From NCBI RefSeq assembly GCF_000220395.1, contig NW_004086182.1:1-64000 (forward strand): a stretch of 64,000 bases of DNA. The letters are read 5' to 3'. The notes beneath the pieces were generated by a model, which did no database searches, was not told where the DNA came from, and worked only from the letters and a program-made list of their open reading frames with translations. This DNA comes from Ichthyophthirius multifiliis. Lineage: Eukaryota; Ciliophora; Oligohymenophorea; Hymenostomatida. Positions 40,495 through 52,608 of this stretch are shown here, one piece after another (the stretch's first letter is position 1; every line of letters begins with the position of its first letter). The position numbers and the translations under genes are program-made.

Positions 40495-42909
40495 TCAATT
40501 CTATTATAAATCTTCATATTCATTTTTTACTCTTTCAAAAGCTTCCTCATATTTCTCTTTTAAAATAGATAATTCATAACTATCTTTTTTCTAATTTATA
40601 TATTATTCACTCTTTTCTTAAATTTATTAAGTATTGCATTAGCTATCATAATTTTCATATTATTATTATAATTTTTCTATTTTTTCATAATTTTATTAGT
40701 TATTATAATCATCTTAAATGTCATAAACTTCTTCATCTTATTATTATTAATTATCATAATCATCATCTTCTTATTATTAATGATAATCATAATCCTATTA
40801 TTATTATAAATCTTCTTCTTCTAATTATTCTTCATCTTCTTATTAATTGTTTTCATCATCATCATCATAATATTATTATTCGTCATCACCATTATCATGC
40901 TCTTATTATTCATCGTCATAATTTTCTTATTATTCATCATCATAATGTTCTTATTCATTTTATTAATCATCATCATAATCATTATTTTCTTCTTAATAAC
41001 TGTGTTAAGAATCATTATTTTATAAAAATTAATTAAACTAACCAGAATTATTATTATTCACGGATTGAAAATTTTAAAATTTCTAACTGTTTTCTTAATT
41101 ATTATTATTAGAAAAGTTAATTTTTTGTTTTAAATCATTCTAAAACTAATCATCTTCATATTTTTAAGCATCTAATTCGTCAAAGGTGTTATTTTTATAA
41201 CTATTTCCTTGGGATTAATTTTCATAATTTCCCTTATTTTCCTAATTTACCTAATTTTCCTAATTTACCTTATTTTCCTAATTTCCCTTATTTTCCTAAT
41301 TTCCCTTATTTTCCTAATTTCCCTTATTTTCCTAATTTACCTTATTTTCCTAATTTCCCTTATTTTCCTAATTTACCTAATTTTCTTAATTTTCCTTATT
41401 TTCTTTATTTCCCTAATTTCCCTAATTTTCCTAATTTCCCTAATATCCCTGATTTTCCTAATTTTCTTAATTTTCTTTATTTCCCTAATTTCCCTAATTT
41501 CCCTTATTTTCCTAATTTTCTTAATTTTTCTAATTTCCCTTATTTTCCTAATTTCCCTTATTTTCCTAATTTTCCTAATTTTCCTAATTTTCCTAATTTT
41601 CCTAATTTTCCTAATTTTCCTAATTTTCCTAATTTTCCTAATTTTCCTAATTTTCCTAATTTTCCTAATTTTCCTAATTTTCCTAATTTTCCTAATTTTC
41701 CTAATTTTCCTAATTTTCCTAATTTTCCTAATTTTCCTAATTTTCCTAATTTTCCTAATTTTCCTAATTTTCCTAATTTTCCTAATTTTCCTAATTTTCC
41801 TAATTTTCCTAATTTTCCTAATTTTCCTAATTTTCCTAATTTTCCTAATTTTCCTAATTTTTCTAATTTTCTTAATTTTTATAATTTTTATAATTTTTAT
41901 AATTTGACATATTTTCATTATTTTCCATGTTAACCATATTTTCCTTATTTTCCTAATTTTCTTATTAATCCTATTAAATAATCATATCCCTAGTAGAGGA
42001 AATCTACGAATCACCCAATTCGTAGTATTTTTTTTTAATATTCTTAATTAAATTCTAGAAATCGTATGATTTCGAATTAAATTAAGACTATATTTCTTAC
42101 AAAACCGACTATTTATATTTAAAAAATTAACCCTTTAATCCACTAATTTCTTTCTTTAAATACCTATATTTAATTCTCCAAGTGTCTAAGTCTCTTTCTT
42201 GAACTTCGATTTTATTTTAAAGGTTTTCATTTTATTTTTAAATTTGGGATTTTTCTTTTTACTCGATTAAGAAATTTTCTTCTAATTAGATAAATTCTTA
42301 TCTTAAATTATCCTTTTCTTCGAGTACTTTTTCACAGAATTATTAAGCTTCTTCCTTTTCTTAATTAGATTCTCGAATTTTTAAATCATAAATACCTTCA
42401 AGTTCTTTTAAAGTTTTTTCTAGTTTTACAATTTCTTCTATTAATTTTTTTTTTTCGCTTTCAATTTCTTCTTTTTACTTATTTTTTTATTTTAATTATA
42501 TAATATTTAAATAATTTTTACAATTTATAATTTATTCAGTTATTCTAAGTGATTTTTATTTAAAATTTCGAGGTCTTCTTAGTTTTCTTTTATGTTTTTT
42601 TATAAATTATCTTTAACATTTTGTAGTATTTCTTTAGTTTTATCAAAATCTTATTATAAATCTTCATTTTAATTTAATTAATTTTATAATTATTGTTAAT
42701 ATTAATTCTGTTATAATTTAAATTATTCAATCAGATTACATTTTTCAAATAATATTACTTTTATTTATGAAAGTTTCTTCAAAATAGATTGATCTCCCTA
42801 ACAAATTTAAACCAAAAATTGGCTTGAAATATTATTATAATGAAACGAACTAGATTATATAATACTATCATATTATTTATTAGCTTAATTTTATTATTAT
42901 TATTATTGA

Positions 42910-42962
<53 letters not shown>

Positions 42963-44381
42963 TTATTATATTTAACTTTATTATTATTATTATTACTATT
43001 ATGGTTTAATTTCTTATTATTATTATTTTTTATATATATCTTATTATTTCTGTTATTTTTCAATTTTCTTAATTTTGTTATTATTTATACTTAATTTAAT
43101 CTACTAATTTTCTTATTATTATTAATTATTTATTATTGATAATTATTATTATGTTTAAGATTTATTTCTTATTTATTAATTATTATTAATAATATAATTT
43201 TTTTATTAATTTTGATATATTTCATCTTTTTTTATTATTTTATTATGTTCAGTATTTTTTATTTTTTATAAATTTTTTTATTAAATTTTTTAATCTGTTT
43301 TTTCTTTTTAGATTTAATATTCGAAATTTTAATTTTGTGAAATATCTATATAAGTAGAAATTTCGTTATTTTCAGTAATATTATTTGATATATTTTAAAC
43401 TTTGTATTCTTCATTTTTTTTTGAATTAAAATTATTTATTTAAATTCCTTATTATAAAAGAACTTCATTTACTTCATTATTTAATAGATTTATTTGCTTT
43501 TAGAATTAATTATATAAATAAATAATACATAAAAAAAATATATATATATATATATATTATATATATTTAAATATATATAAATTTAATTATATCTTTTAAT
43601 TTTAATTATATATTTTATATTATATTACTCTTTCATAATTTTTCAATATTTTACTAAGATTATTATTTTAATTTTCTAGTAATTTATTATTATTATTTAT
43701 TTATTATATTTGGTTGTTTTACCTTTCCAATATTCTATTTTTTTATATCAGTTAACTTTAAAATTCTTAAATTTAATTTTTAAGATTATCAATTTGACTT
43801 CCTAAGGCTTTATTTTTTTCTTAACTTTTTATTTTTTCATTACTATCCATTTCATTTAAAGAATTTTAACTTTTTATTTATTCAAAATATTTTTCAAAAG
43901 TATTTATTTGTTATTCTTTTTCATATATAGCATTTTATTATTAATCATATTTTTCCTATAAATCTTTAAAATATAAGCATTTTTTTTCTAAAGCCTTCAA
44001 CCTTTATTAAGAAAAATCATACTTAAATTTCAAGTCGTTAAAAACATCTTTTTAATTTTTTATTTCTCTTAATAATTTTTCTATCTAGAATTCTTTATTC
44101 TATATAATTTATTAGTCTTATTCGCTTTATTTCTTAGAAACATTTTTTAATTATGTGTATTAATCTTTCCATTATTGCTTCTCTTCTTATACATTTTAGA
44201 ATGCCTTTACTGTTTATTCGAATTCGTTTCCTAATAAAGCGACGCTATCTAAAGCTTTATTATACACATATTTTGGTTCTTTTCCAGACGGAGAGGAGTA
44301 TAATATGGGAGCTCGACTGTGTTGTTTTTTTAAAAGGTCTGATGATTTTTCTGGAGTTAAAGGGGATTGTTTTAGGTTCAT
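40495..44381 (-). CDS. Large coiled-coil protein with (Asn-Gln-Glu)n repeat, 1219 aa
   Basis: ATG 44381-44379 (MNLKQSPLTPEKSSDLLKK) to TGA 40497-40495. Removing three introns (43497-43628, 42708-42758, 42478-42521) leaves exactly 1220 codons. The N-terminus has Ser-Pro sites and ALDSVALLGNEF. Then come long heptad-like coiled coils (QIEKLLREIKNQKDVF, FEKYFEQIKSQ, later EKTLKELEGIYDLKI, YLKKEISGLKGQ), interrupted by a poly-Gln stretch encoded almost wholly by TAA near 42900-42960. Residues encoded at 41221-41918 form about 230 residues of Asn-Gln-Glu repeat (9-bp unit). The C-terminus is very acidic and Gln-rich (DDEQQENYDDEQQEH...). No enzymatic domain is seen. A structural or filament-forming role, for example in the cortex or basal body, is inference. 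Hydrophobic or basic ORFs over the repeat in other frames are artefacts. Confidence 0.85.
41221..41918. repeat. 9-bp tandem repeat coding for Asn-Gln-Glu
   Basis: Plus-strand unit CCTAATTTT; on the coding minus strand GAAAATTAG, read as Glu-Asn-Gln. About 32 uniform copies lie at roughly 41567-41859. Diverged variants (GGA/GTA/AAG substitutions) flank it on both sides, mainly at 41221-41560. The frame is kept throughout, so the array is an in-frame expansion within the coiled-coil gene. Confidence 0.95.
42897..42961. repeat. TTA/TAA trinucleotide repeat coding poly-Gln
   Basis: A run of about twenty TTA units; on the coding minus strand TAA, which is Gln in this code. It lies inside the coiled-coil gene in frame. 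Confidence 0.85.
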
Positions 44382-44575
44382 TTTATTTGTTTTATTATTT
44401 TTTTTTTCTTATTAATATATTTTTAAACGTAAATATAAAATTCTTTTCTTTAATTTAAAATTATTTTGATTTATTTATTTATTGTATTTTATTCTGTGTA
44501 TAATATTTATTTTTTAAAATATCTATTTTTTTTAATAAATTTTATTAAATAATTTATTTATATTTAATGATCAAT

Positions 44576-44633
<58 letters not shown>

Positions 44634-45010
44634 ATTTTTAATTTAAATAAATATATAAATAAAATTTTAATCCAATAAATACTTTTATAAAATAAAATAA
44701 TAATTAATCAATTTTTTAAAAAAATAAATTAAAAATACATATATATTTTTAATTTAATATATTTGTATTTTTATTTATTTATTTTTATAAGAATATAAAA
44801 AAATAAACGAAATCACTATATCAATACAAATAAAATTTATTTTTAAATATATATTAAAATTTTATTTAGTTATATTTAATTTAAAAAATACTTCTGAAAA
44901 TTAAAATCTATTACATTATTTTAAATTATAAACATTATTAAAAATCAATTAATTAATTTCTTAAACATTAATTAATAAAAAAATAAAAAAAATTAAAATA
45001 ATAAAAACAT
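44382..45010. other. AT-rich divergent promoter region
   Basis: Lies between the start of the coiled-coil gene (minus) and the start of the small basic protein gene (plus), so it should carry both promoters. It contains the (TA)n run at 44581-44622. No specific motif could be assigned. Confidence 0.5.
44581..44622. repeat. (TA)n microsatellite
   Basis: About twenty-one uninterrupted TA/AT dinucleotides. Confidence 0.95.
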
Positions 45011-45487
45011 ATGTTAAAATAAATTCTCATTCGAAATTCTTAGAAAAATTTAATTCAAAGTTAAAACTCTACATAATAAAGTTTATCAAAATAATAAAAA
45101 AACACCTAAAATTCAAGTTTAAATAGCTCATTTTGTGAACAAATTAATGATTAAACAAATTATTAAAGGAGAAGAAGAAAGCCAAATTAAAAATCTACTT
45201 ATAAAGCCTAAAATTCTATTGCTCAAAAAAAATAAACTGTGTTTCCTTTAGGATTTGACTAATTAATCGAGTAATCTAAATAAAAAAAAATAGTTTTGAT
45301 ATAAAATTAAATAAACTTGAAGAATATTAAAAGCGAATTTGGTAAGCTTTTTTCATAAGATTCATTAGAAAAAATACTGTTTGATGATTAAAATGATTTC
45401 CAAAAGAATATATCCTTATCAATAGATTATAAATGCTAATAAAATTAATAAATACAATATATTCCCAAAAGTTCTAGAAGACCTTGA
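45011..45487 (+). CDS. Small basic hypothetical protein, 158 aa
   Basis: Single exon, ATG 45011 to TGA 45485-45487, exactly 159 codons. Not recognised. N-terminal half is Ser/Asn/Gln-rich, then a strongly basic patch (YQRRRRKPNQKSTYKA) that could be a nuclear-localisation or nucleic-acid-binding segment. Next comes an apolar motif TVFPLGFDQLIEQS, a Lys-rich helix (NLKNIKSEFGKLF) and an acidic stretch (SLEKILFDDQNDF), ending IPKSSRRP. The clear start, mixed codon use and lack of internal TGA support a real gene. It is transcribed away from the coiled-coil gene. Function unknown. Confidence 0.65.
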
Positions 45488-46413
45488 AAAGTAACGCTTT
45501 TATCTAATTCTAAAAAAAAGTTTGATTTTAAGAATGAATTTTGTAGTTATTTGTAAATTATTTTAAATCATATTTATTATAAATATTAATAATAATAAAT
45601 ATATATAATATATGTTTATATTGTTAAAAAAACTATATATTAAATAATCTTAATTAGAAATATAAAATAAATATATTGTAATTTAACATATATTAATTAA
45701 ATTAATTATTTTGGTTTTTATATAACAATAAATATTAGAAATATTATAATATTAATTTTAAAAATTAAAAAATATAATTTTTTTTGCATAATTTTAGCAT
45801 ATAATAAATTCTAATAAAATAAAATTTTTAACTTAAAAGATAAAATTTAATATATTTAATAAAAATATAATGATAAAGTAATAAATTAAAAATAATATTT
45901 AAAAATTATTATATATAAATATTTATGTTATATTTATATAAAATTATATCATTATTTATATATTTGATTGATATATTTTTATATTATTAATTATTAATTT
46001 TTTTTAATAAAAGGTTATTTTTATTAAAATTTATTTGTATTCTAAAAAAAAATTAAATAATATTAATTTGGTTATTTTCTAATATTTATTATTTTTAAAT
46101 TAATAAATATTAAAAAAATATATATTAAAATTATAAAAAATAAATTAAATATATTTATATATATATAAATAAATAAATAAATAAATATATATTTATAATA
46201 ATTATATATTTTTTTTTTATACATAATATTCATTTTTATTTTATTTTTATATTTATTATTATAAATATTTATTTATATATTTTTTTTTATAAACAAATTT
46301 TATTTATTTTTAATTAAAAAAAATATCCTACAAAATATTATTAGAATTATTATCATAAATAATTAATATTTATTTATATTTAAAATAAAATAAAATTATG
46401 ATTTTTTCTTTAT
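45488..46413. other. AT-rich spacer
   Basis: A/T-rich DNA between two convergently ending genes; nothing recognised. Confidence 0.5.
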
Positions 46414-47974
46414 TCATCTAACAAATTATTTATGTTGTTTTTTATAAGTAGTTAATTGTTATGGTATTTCAGCTAAAATTTATTCGAGTAATTTTTTGCT
46501 ATCTTTTTTGTAATCTGCGAATCTGATGAAATTGCAGCAATCTCTCTTGTATTAAACATCTGTCATTTCCTTAACATCAGGTCCATCTAATTCCTTCATA
46601 CTAGTAAATTTATCATTACCAATACCTACAATTACTACAGAAAAAGGTAATTCACCAGCTTAAGAAAGCAAAATTTTAGATTCTTACAAATCATCTATAA
46701 CACCATCAGTTAGGATAAGTAAGATAGTATAAACGTTATTATCTTACTATTTTTTTGCATATTCCATACTTTTTTGTATAATTTCAGAGAACAAAGTAGG
46801 TCCGCATAAAGTTACATACTTAAGAGAGTCTAAATAAGTCTATACTATTCCGTCAACTCCTCCTACTTCAGCATTATTTGGATTTCCAGTAACAGGAAAA
46901 CTATATAAAATTTTATAAATTATAAAAATAAAAGAATTTATACCAATGATCAGTATCATATTTCTTAAAATTTGGGAACTCAGGTACACCACCGAATCCA
47001 TACATAGAAATTTTCTTATCTTAATCAAAATCAAGTAATACATCACAGACAGCCTTTAAAGTGGTCAAATATTAGTTTCTAGACAAATCCGCACAATGCA
47101 AAGAATTAGGGTCTGTATATTCTCCATTAGAAGCAGTATAATCAATTGCGGAAATTATATTTATTTACTATCCACCCATTAAAAAGTCAATAAATTCAGG
47201 CTTTACTAATTTTACATCGGAGCATTTTAAATGTCCATTAATTTTTCCTTTATCTTTCAATTCAATTAAGGCATTAGGATTTTATATAATCCAGGCTAGG
47301 GACACATAAGCTTCTCCTATAAATTTGTAATTTCCAGATTATTCCCAGTCTTTAACTTCTATATAGAATTATCTATTCAAGTCATTTTTACATAAAAGAT
47401 TGAGAGAAGTTTCAAAACGTTTCCATTTAGGATCATTATTATCCATAATGACTTCAGTTTCTTTAATATAAACATAAGTTTCGTTATCGCCTTTATACCA
47501 AAGTCTCATTAAAGGATCACTCTTGGAAAAGGTATCCATATTTTTAAGCTTAATTCCCTCCCAAGTCCATTATACACAGTTTGTTCCTACGTTTCCTGCT
47601 CTACAGAATAAATCTCCTACATGATTGTTTTTTTAATCAGTTAAAGAAAGCTTTAAGTTGTTAGTTTAATCAGCCATTATTTAGGATAATGTGGCTTCGG
47701 CAGTTCCAATGAGCTTGTCAGAAGAAATAGTGTTTTTGTCCCATACTTCGAAACGTAAATTTTATCTTCTTTAGAAAATAAAATCCATTTTAAAGGATTT
47801 TACCCATTTTGGGTTTGGATCCCTTTTTTAAAATTCAGTTTCACCTAATTCTTTATAAGTGTTTTCGTTATCAATGAAGAATATCTTTAAGTAAGGATCT
47901 TATTATGATGTTCCGCCCTATAGTTTAGTAGCATTGAATATTAGTTCCACTTGTTTCGGAGTGTTTTAATCCAT
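46414..47974 (-). CDS. Copine (C2-C2-vWA, Ca2+-dependent membrane-binding protein)
   Basis: ATG 47974-47972 (MDQNTPKQVELIFNATKLQ) to TGA 46416-46414; one 43-nt intron at 46901-46943 leaves exactly 506 codons. Two C2 domains occupy about residues 1-260: DPYLKIFFID, DPNPKWVKSFKMDF, LRFEVWDKNTISS and GTAEATL in the first, SDPLMRLWYKG, DPKWKRFETSLNLL, IEVKDWEQSGN and GEAYVSL in the second. The copine vWA domain follows, with the family-typical IDYTASNGEYTDPNSLH, YGFGGVPEF, FPVTGNPNNAEVGGVDGI, LCGPTLFSEII, YTILLILTDGVIDD and FSVVIVGIGNDKF. Several Ca2+-binding Asp are present (DPYLK, KRDPNPK, VWDKN). Copines bind acidic phospholipids in response to Ca2+ and recruit partners through the vWA domain. 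The gene is complete and of usual length (about 505-550 aa). Confidence 0.96.
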
Positions 47975-48441
47975 TTTTTTTTTATTTAGTTTTTTTTTTT
48001 ATTTTATTTTTTAGATTTTTTTTATTTTATTATTATTAGATTTTTTATATTTATTTTTTTCTTTTTTAAGATAAATTATATATTAAAATTTATAATTATT
48101 TGGCGAATTTATTTTTGTAAGGAGAATTATATTTTTATAATTTATTTTTAAATAAATAAAATAATTATTTTTCAAAAAAATAATTATAATATAATAATAT
48201 ATCTTATTTTTTTTTGCGTTTTTAAATATCAATAATCTATTTTTTTTATTATTCTATATATTTTATTTATTTCATTTATATATCAATATTTTTTATATCA
48301 CATTTTAATCAACTTATCTTTTTGTTTTTTTAGTTTATTTTTATTTATTTAGATAAATCAAAATAGAATTTATAGCTTAATTTAATATATATAAAATTAA
48401 AATTTATATTATTTTTATTTAATTTTTTTTATTATAAATAA
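47975..48441. other. AT-rich divergent promoter region
   Basis: Lies between copine (minus) and the PLD-type enzyme (plus); poly-T tracts precede the copine start on its coding strand as poly-A. No defined motif. Confidence 0.5.
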
Positions 48442-49836
48442 ATGACATTTTTCAATATTTAATTTTTCAAAAAGTAACAAGAAGTAAATAATAAAATAAA
48501 AGAATAAAATAAAAAATTTAAACCCATTTTATTCCCCCATACTCAGATAATATATAAAGGCATAATATAAAAAAAATAACATTTATAAAATTTAAAAAAT
48601 ACATATGTAATATAAAATAATATATCTTAAAAAAAAGGAGATTAATATTTTCGCACATTATGGTCATATATAGATTAAGCAAAAACCTATGCATGGTTAA
48701 CAACTTATGCATTTAATGATTCTCCAACTTCAAATTTTACTTTTAAAAAATTAATATAAGCCCAAAAGCGAGGAGTAAACGTAGTATTATTTGTTGACGA
48801 TTTATAAAATAATATAAATAAAGAACTTATATAATAATTAATAAAGGCTGGTGGACAATTTAAATCCTTAAATCCAACATGGTCCGAATTATATAAGAAC
48901 GTAAGTAATCAGGAATTCTTTAGAAGACACCATGAAAAGCTATTTATAGTCGATAATTTCGCAATAATAGGTAGTTCTAATATAGAGGAATGCTACGGAG
49001 GCCATAAATATGGTTCAAATGCATTTTATGATGTTAATTATTGTATGAAAAATATAAGTTTATCTGCTTTTCGTTAACATTTTAAACGAACAGCTGATTA
49101 CTATGGAATTATATTAAATTCTAATCATAATAACAACACAAAGACCGTATAAGAGCTTGACGAGAAATATCCTGATAGTGAATTTATAGATTTTCAGCAT
49201 ATTTTAAAATGGACATGGCCCCCAGAAAACAGAGGGATTTAAGACGAGATAATAAACTAAATAAACCATTCAAAATTTCGAATTAAATTTATTCAGCCAT
49301 ATTATTATCCAATGAAAGAGTTCGATGATTATTTAATAAAAGCTTTATAAAGAGGCGTCGAAGTGGAAATTATAACTTCTTAAAATCGAGATTAGCCCGC
49401 ATATTAAAAATTATCGAATAAAAATTTAATGAAAAATCTAACAGATGAAGGGTGTAAAGTATATGAAATTACTGACAGACTTTTGCATATGAAAGCTTAT
49501 ATTATTGATGATAAATATTTCACTTTGGGATCTTTAAACAATGATAGATGGAGCTGGAGAATCAATAATGAGTTGAATATATTCGTTTAAAGTGAAAAAG
49601 AAACTAAAAAAGTATATGAGTTATATAATCATGTTAAATAGTAATCAAATGCACTTTTCGAAAGTAAAAAAGAGCATGGATATTTGAGACTTTTTAAGGC
49701 AAAGATGTGGGGGTTATTCCTTTATTTAAGTGAGTGTTAAATGAGTAAACATCTAGTTTTAGGAAACGATGGTAAGTGGAATATTGATATTTAAGAAAAA
49801 AATAAAAACAATGATTATTGGAAAAGGTTTTAATGA
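48442..49836 (+). CDS. Phospholipase D superfamily enzyme, cardiolipin-synthase type
   Basis: ATG 48442 (MTFFNIQFFKKQQE) to TGA 49834-49836. One intron, 48560-48637, leaves exactly 439 codons. It uses a GC donor, chosen because it restores PHTQIIYKG to DQYFRTLWSYIDQAKTYA, the usual lead-in to the first PLD repeat. HKD motif 1 is HHEKLFIVDNFAIIGSSNIE (H-x-K-x4-D, G-S-x-N; about residue 137), HKD motif 2 is LHMKAYIIDDKYFTLGSLNN followed by DRWSWRINNE (about residue 323). RGVNVVLFVDD and RGVEVEIIT mark the two halves. Two HKD motifs, a size near 440 aa and no PX/PH/C2 domains fit PLD-type cardiolipin synthase or a related phosphatidyltransferase rather than eukaryotic PLD. A mitochondrial role is possible, but no clear targeting peptide is seen. 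Confidence 0.88.
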
Positions 49837-50149
49837 TATTTAGTTAGTTTATTTTTATAAATACATTTTACATATATATTATATTTATATTAAATTAAAA
49901 ATATATATATATAAATATATATATATTTTTTATAAATATATTTATTATATATATTTATTTATATTTTTAATTTTTTATACTTTTATATTTTATTTTTTAT
50001 TTTTATTTATTTACATATATTTAAAGTAATTTTATAAATTCACATTTTTATATATATTTATTTTTATTTTCATTTACTATTTTATTATTATTTATTTTAT
50101 TCCCATTAATCTAATTCATCAAATTATCTTCTATTTTCTTTAATTTCAT
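49837..50149. other. AT-rich spacer
   Basis: Convergent 3' flanks of two genes; almost pure A/T. Confidence 0.5.
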
Positions 50150-50593
50150 TCAAATATTCTCTTTATTTAAAATTAATTTATATTTTTTTATCATTTTGAT
50201 TTATTTATTATTATTAATCATATAATTTTTTTTGTTTTTAATACTCTACTATTCTAATTATTATTTTGCAGTTTTAATTTTTCCATACTCTAATTTATTT
50301 GTTAATATTTTTGGAATATATATTATGTTTTTAAAATTTAATGGTGATTTTGATATATTTGACTCCCTATTTACTATATTAGGAAATACTTTAAATGTTG
50401 GTTTATATTCTAATGATTTAGAGTTAACTTATTAGTAATGTTTTCGGCCTAAAATTGGTAAATCTAATGCAAATAGCCCATCTAATTAGTTTTTTGGGTA
50501 TATATGTTTACGTTTTCCATAATTAAATTTATTTGAGTGAATTCCTTTCCATTCAGGGTATGATACAAATTCTGTTTAATTTTAATATTACAT
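50150..50593 (-). CDS. Small hypothetical protein, 147 aa
   Basis: Single exon, ATG 50593-50591 (MQYQNQTEFVSYPEWKGIHS) to TGA 50152-50150, exactly 148 codons. Family not recognised. Characteristic features are a Tyr/Pro/Lys-rich N-terminal half (NYGKRKHIYPKNQLDGLFAL, then DLPILGRKHYQQ), a middle with many short Pro turns (YKPTFKVFPNIVNRES, IYIPKILTNKLEYGK) and a Lys/Asn-rich tail. The Pro/Tyr/Lys-rich, helix-poor style resembles small microtubule-lumen (ciliary inner junction or MIP-like) proteins, but this is only an impression. Composition contrasts sharply with the flanking A/T DNA, which supports a real gene. Confidence 0.6.
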
Positions 50594-51294
50594 ATTTTTT
50601 TTAATGTAAATAAAATAAATATAAATTTTTATGTTTATATATTTATTTTTTTTATTATTATTTTTACGATAAATATATATAAAATTAAAAATAATATTTT
50701 ATTTATTTTTTTCTTAAATAAAACAAAATTAATTTTAATAAATGAAATTTATATAATTCTAACATTTATCTTAAAATTAATAATTATTTTATATTAAGGC
50801 AAAAACAAATACGGAATAATAGAATTATAAATAATATTTTTTTCTGAATCTAATTTTTTTTTTTTTAAATTATATTCAAATTTAAATAATTTATTATATA
50901 TATATTTAATAAGTTTATAGTAATATATATATTTTCTTTTAAATATAAAACAATAATAATTAATCAAGACATTATTATTAATTCCATTTTTTATATAATT
51001 TTAATATATAATTAAACTATTTATGTATATAATAAAATTTTATAATCTATTACCTTAAATAAATATCAATTTCTCCTTTTATTTAAATTATTTTTAAATT
51101 TATTGTCAAGTTTCTTTTAAAAAATATACATTTACTTAATAAAATCCTAAAAAATATTTTATAATAATATGTATAAAAGTTTTATAAATCTTTAATTTTT
51201 TTTATAATTTATTTAAAAATAACATTTTATAAATTAAAAACATACATATTTTCTTTATATTTAAATTAAGAATTATAAAAAAAATTAATTATAA

Positions 51295-51325
<31 letters not shown>

Positions 51326-52608
51326 TTAATATTTATAATTATTTAATATCATACTATATATCATATTAATTTAAAAAATTATTTAAATAAAAGAATAAAA
51401 ACCTGTTTTAATAAATAATATTTAATTTATTAATAATTTTTATATTATATTTTTAATAATTTTTTTTGTATATCCATCTTCTTGTAATAATTTATTTTAA
51501 AATATAGTTAAACTATTAGTTATTCAGCTTTTTATTTACTTATTTTTATTTATAATATTACATAACTTATCCCAATAATTATTAATTCTTATGTAATATG
51601 TAATTACAAATTAAATAATTATTTTTTTATATTCTTAATTTAATATATTATATTAATATTATTTTAAAGAATTATCAGCTTATATTTAATATTATAAATT
51701 CTTATATCTTATTTTATTTTAATAACTCGAAAATTGTATTTATTTTTTGCTTGTTTAATATTTTTATTAAATTATATACATACTTCATGTTATTATAATA
51801 TATTAAGTTATTAAAATAAGAAACAAATTATTTTTTTAAAGTATTATTTAATTAATATAATTTATATTTTTTGTATCTATTAAATTTTTTCTTTTATTAA
51901 TTATTAAATATATTTTATTTTTATAATAAATAATATATATAATATAAAAGTATTATTTTGTATATTTAAATATAGGATATAGAAAAAATATTATGAAATA
52001 TAATAAAAAATATAAATATTATATTAATAAAATTATTATTATTTTTTTTTAAAAAAAATATAAATAAAATTATATATATTTTATAGAAGTATATTTATTT
52101 ATATATATTATTATATTTGATTTTTTAATTAATAATTAAATATTTTCAAGAATATATAATTATTTTAATTTAGTACATTCTTCAAATAAAAATAATTTTA
52201 TATAAAATAAATAAATGTTCTTTCTAATTATAAATATATTTAAAAACATTTTATTTAATTATAAATACTATATTTTATTTTATTAAATGATACGAATCTT
52301 AATAATTTATTTTTATATTTAATATTTGCAATGAAAAAGTTTTTTACATATAAATTTATTAATTATTTAATTATTATAACTTTAGTAAATTAAAATATTA
52401 ATTAATTGTATTTGTTTAATTATATTAAATATAAATAATATATATATATAGACAATTTTATATATTAATATAGAAAAATGGAATATACACATATATTTAA
52501 ATATATATTTATTTTAATTAATTTTATTATGATATATTATTGTTAATTTTTGTTAAATATTTTATTTAATTATTTTTTTAATTTTTAACTATTTAATTAA
52601 ACATTTAT
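50594..52608. other. Long AT-rich spacer
   Basis: About 2 kb, nearly all A/T, without coding signal on either strand. Confidence 0.5.

Noticed and set aside
40821-41015. Met/Asn-rich minus-strand ORF
   Set aside because: Out-of-frame reading of the acidic Gln/Asp-rich C-terminus of the coiled-coil gene, which runs on the same strand.
41530-41870. CRISPR-like or satellite array
   Set aside because: The 9-bp unit has no spacers, keeps a coding frame and lies in a eukaryotic gene.
41209-41907. 232-residue Ile-Phe-Leu hydrophobic ORF (plus) and 181-residue Arg-Lys-Ile ORF (minus)
   Set aside because: Both are other-frame readings of the 9-bp repeat; the frame that joins smoothly to flanking coiled-coil sequence is Asn-Gln-Glu on the minus strand.
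42779-43094. Poly-Asn and poly-Leu ORFs on the two strands
   Set aside because: Shadows of the TAA (Gln) repeat in the minus-strand coiled-coil gene; the real frame passes through without TGA.
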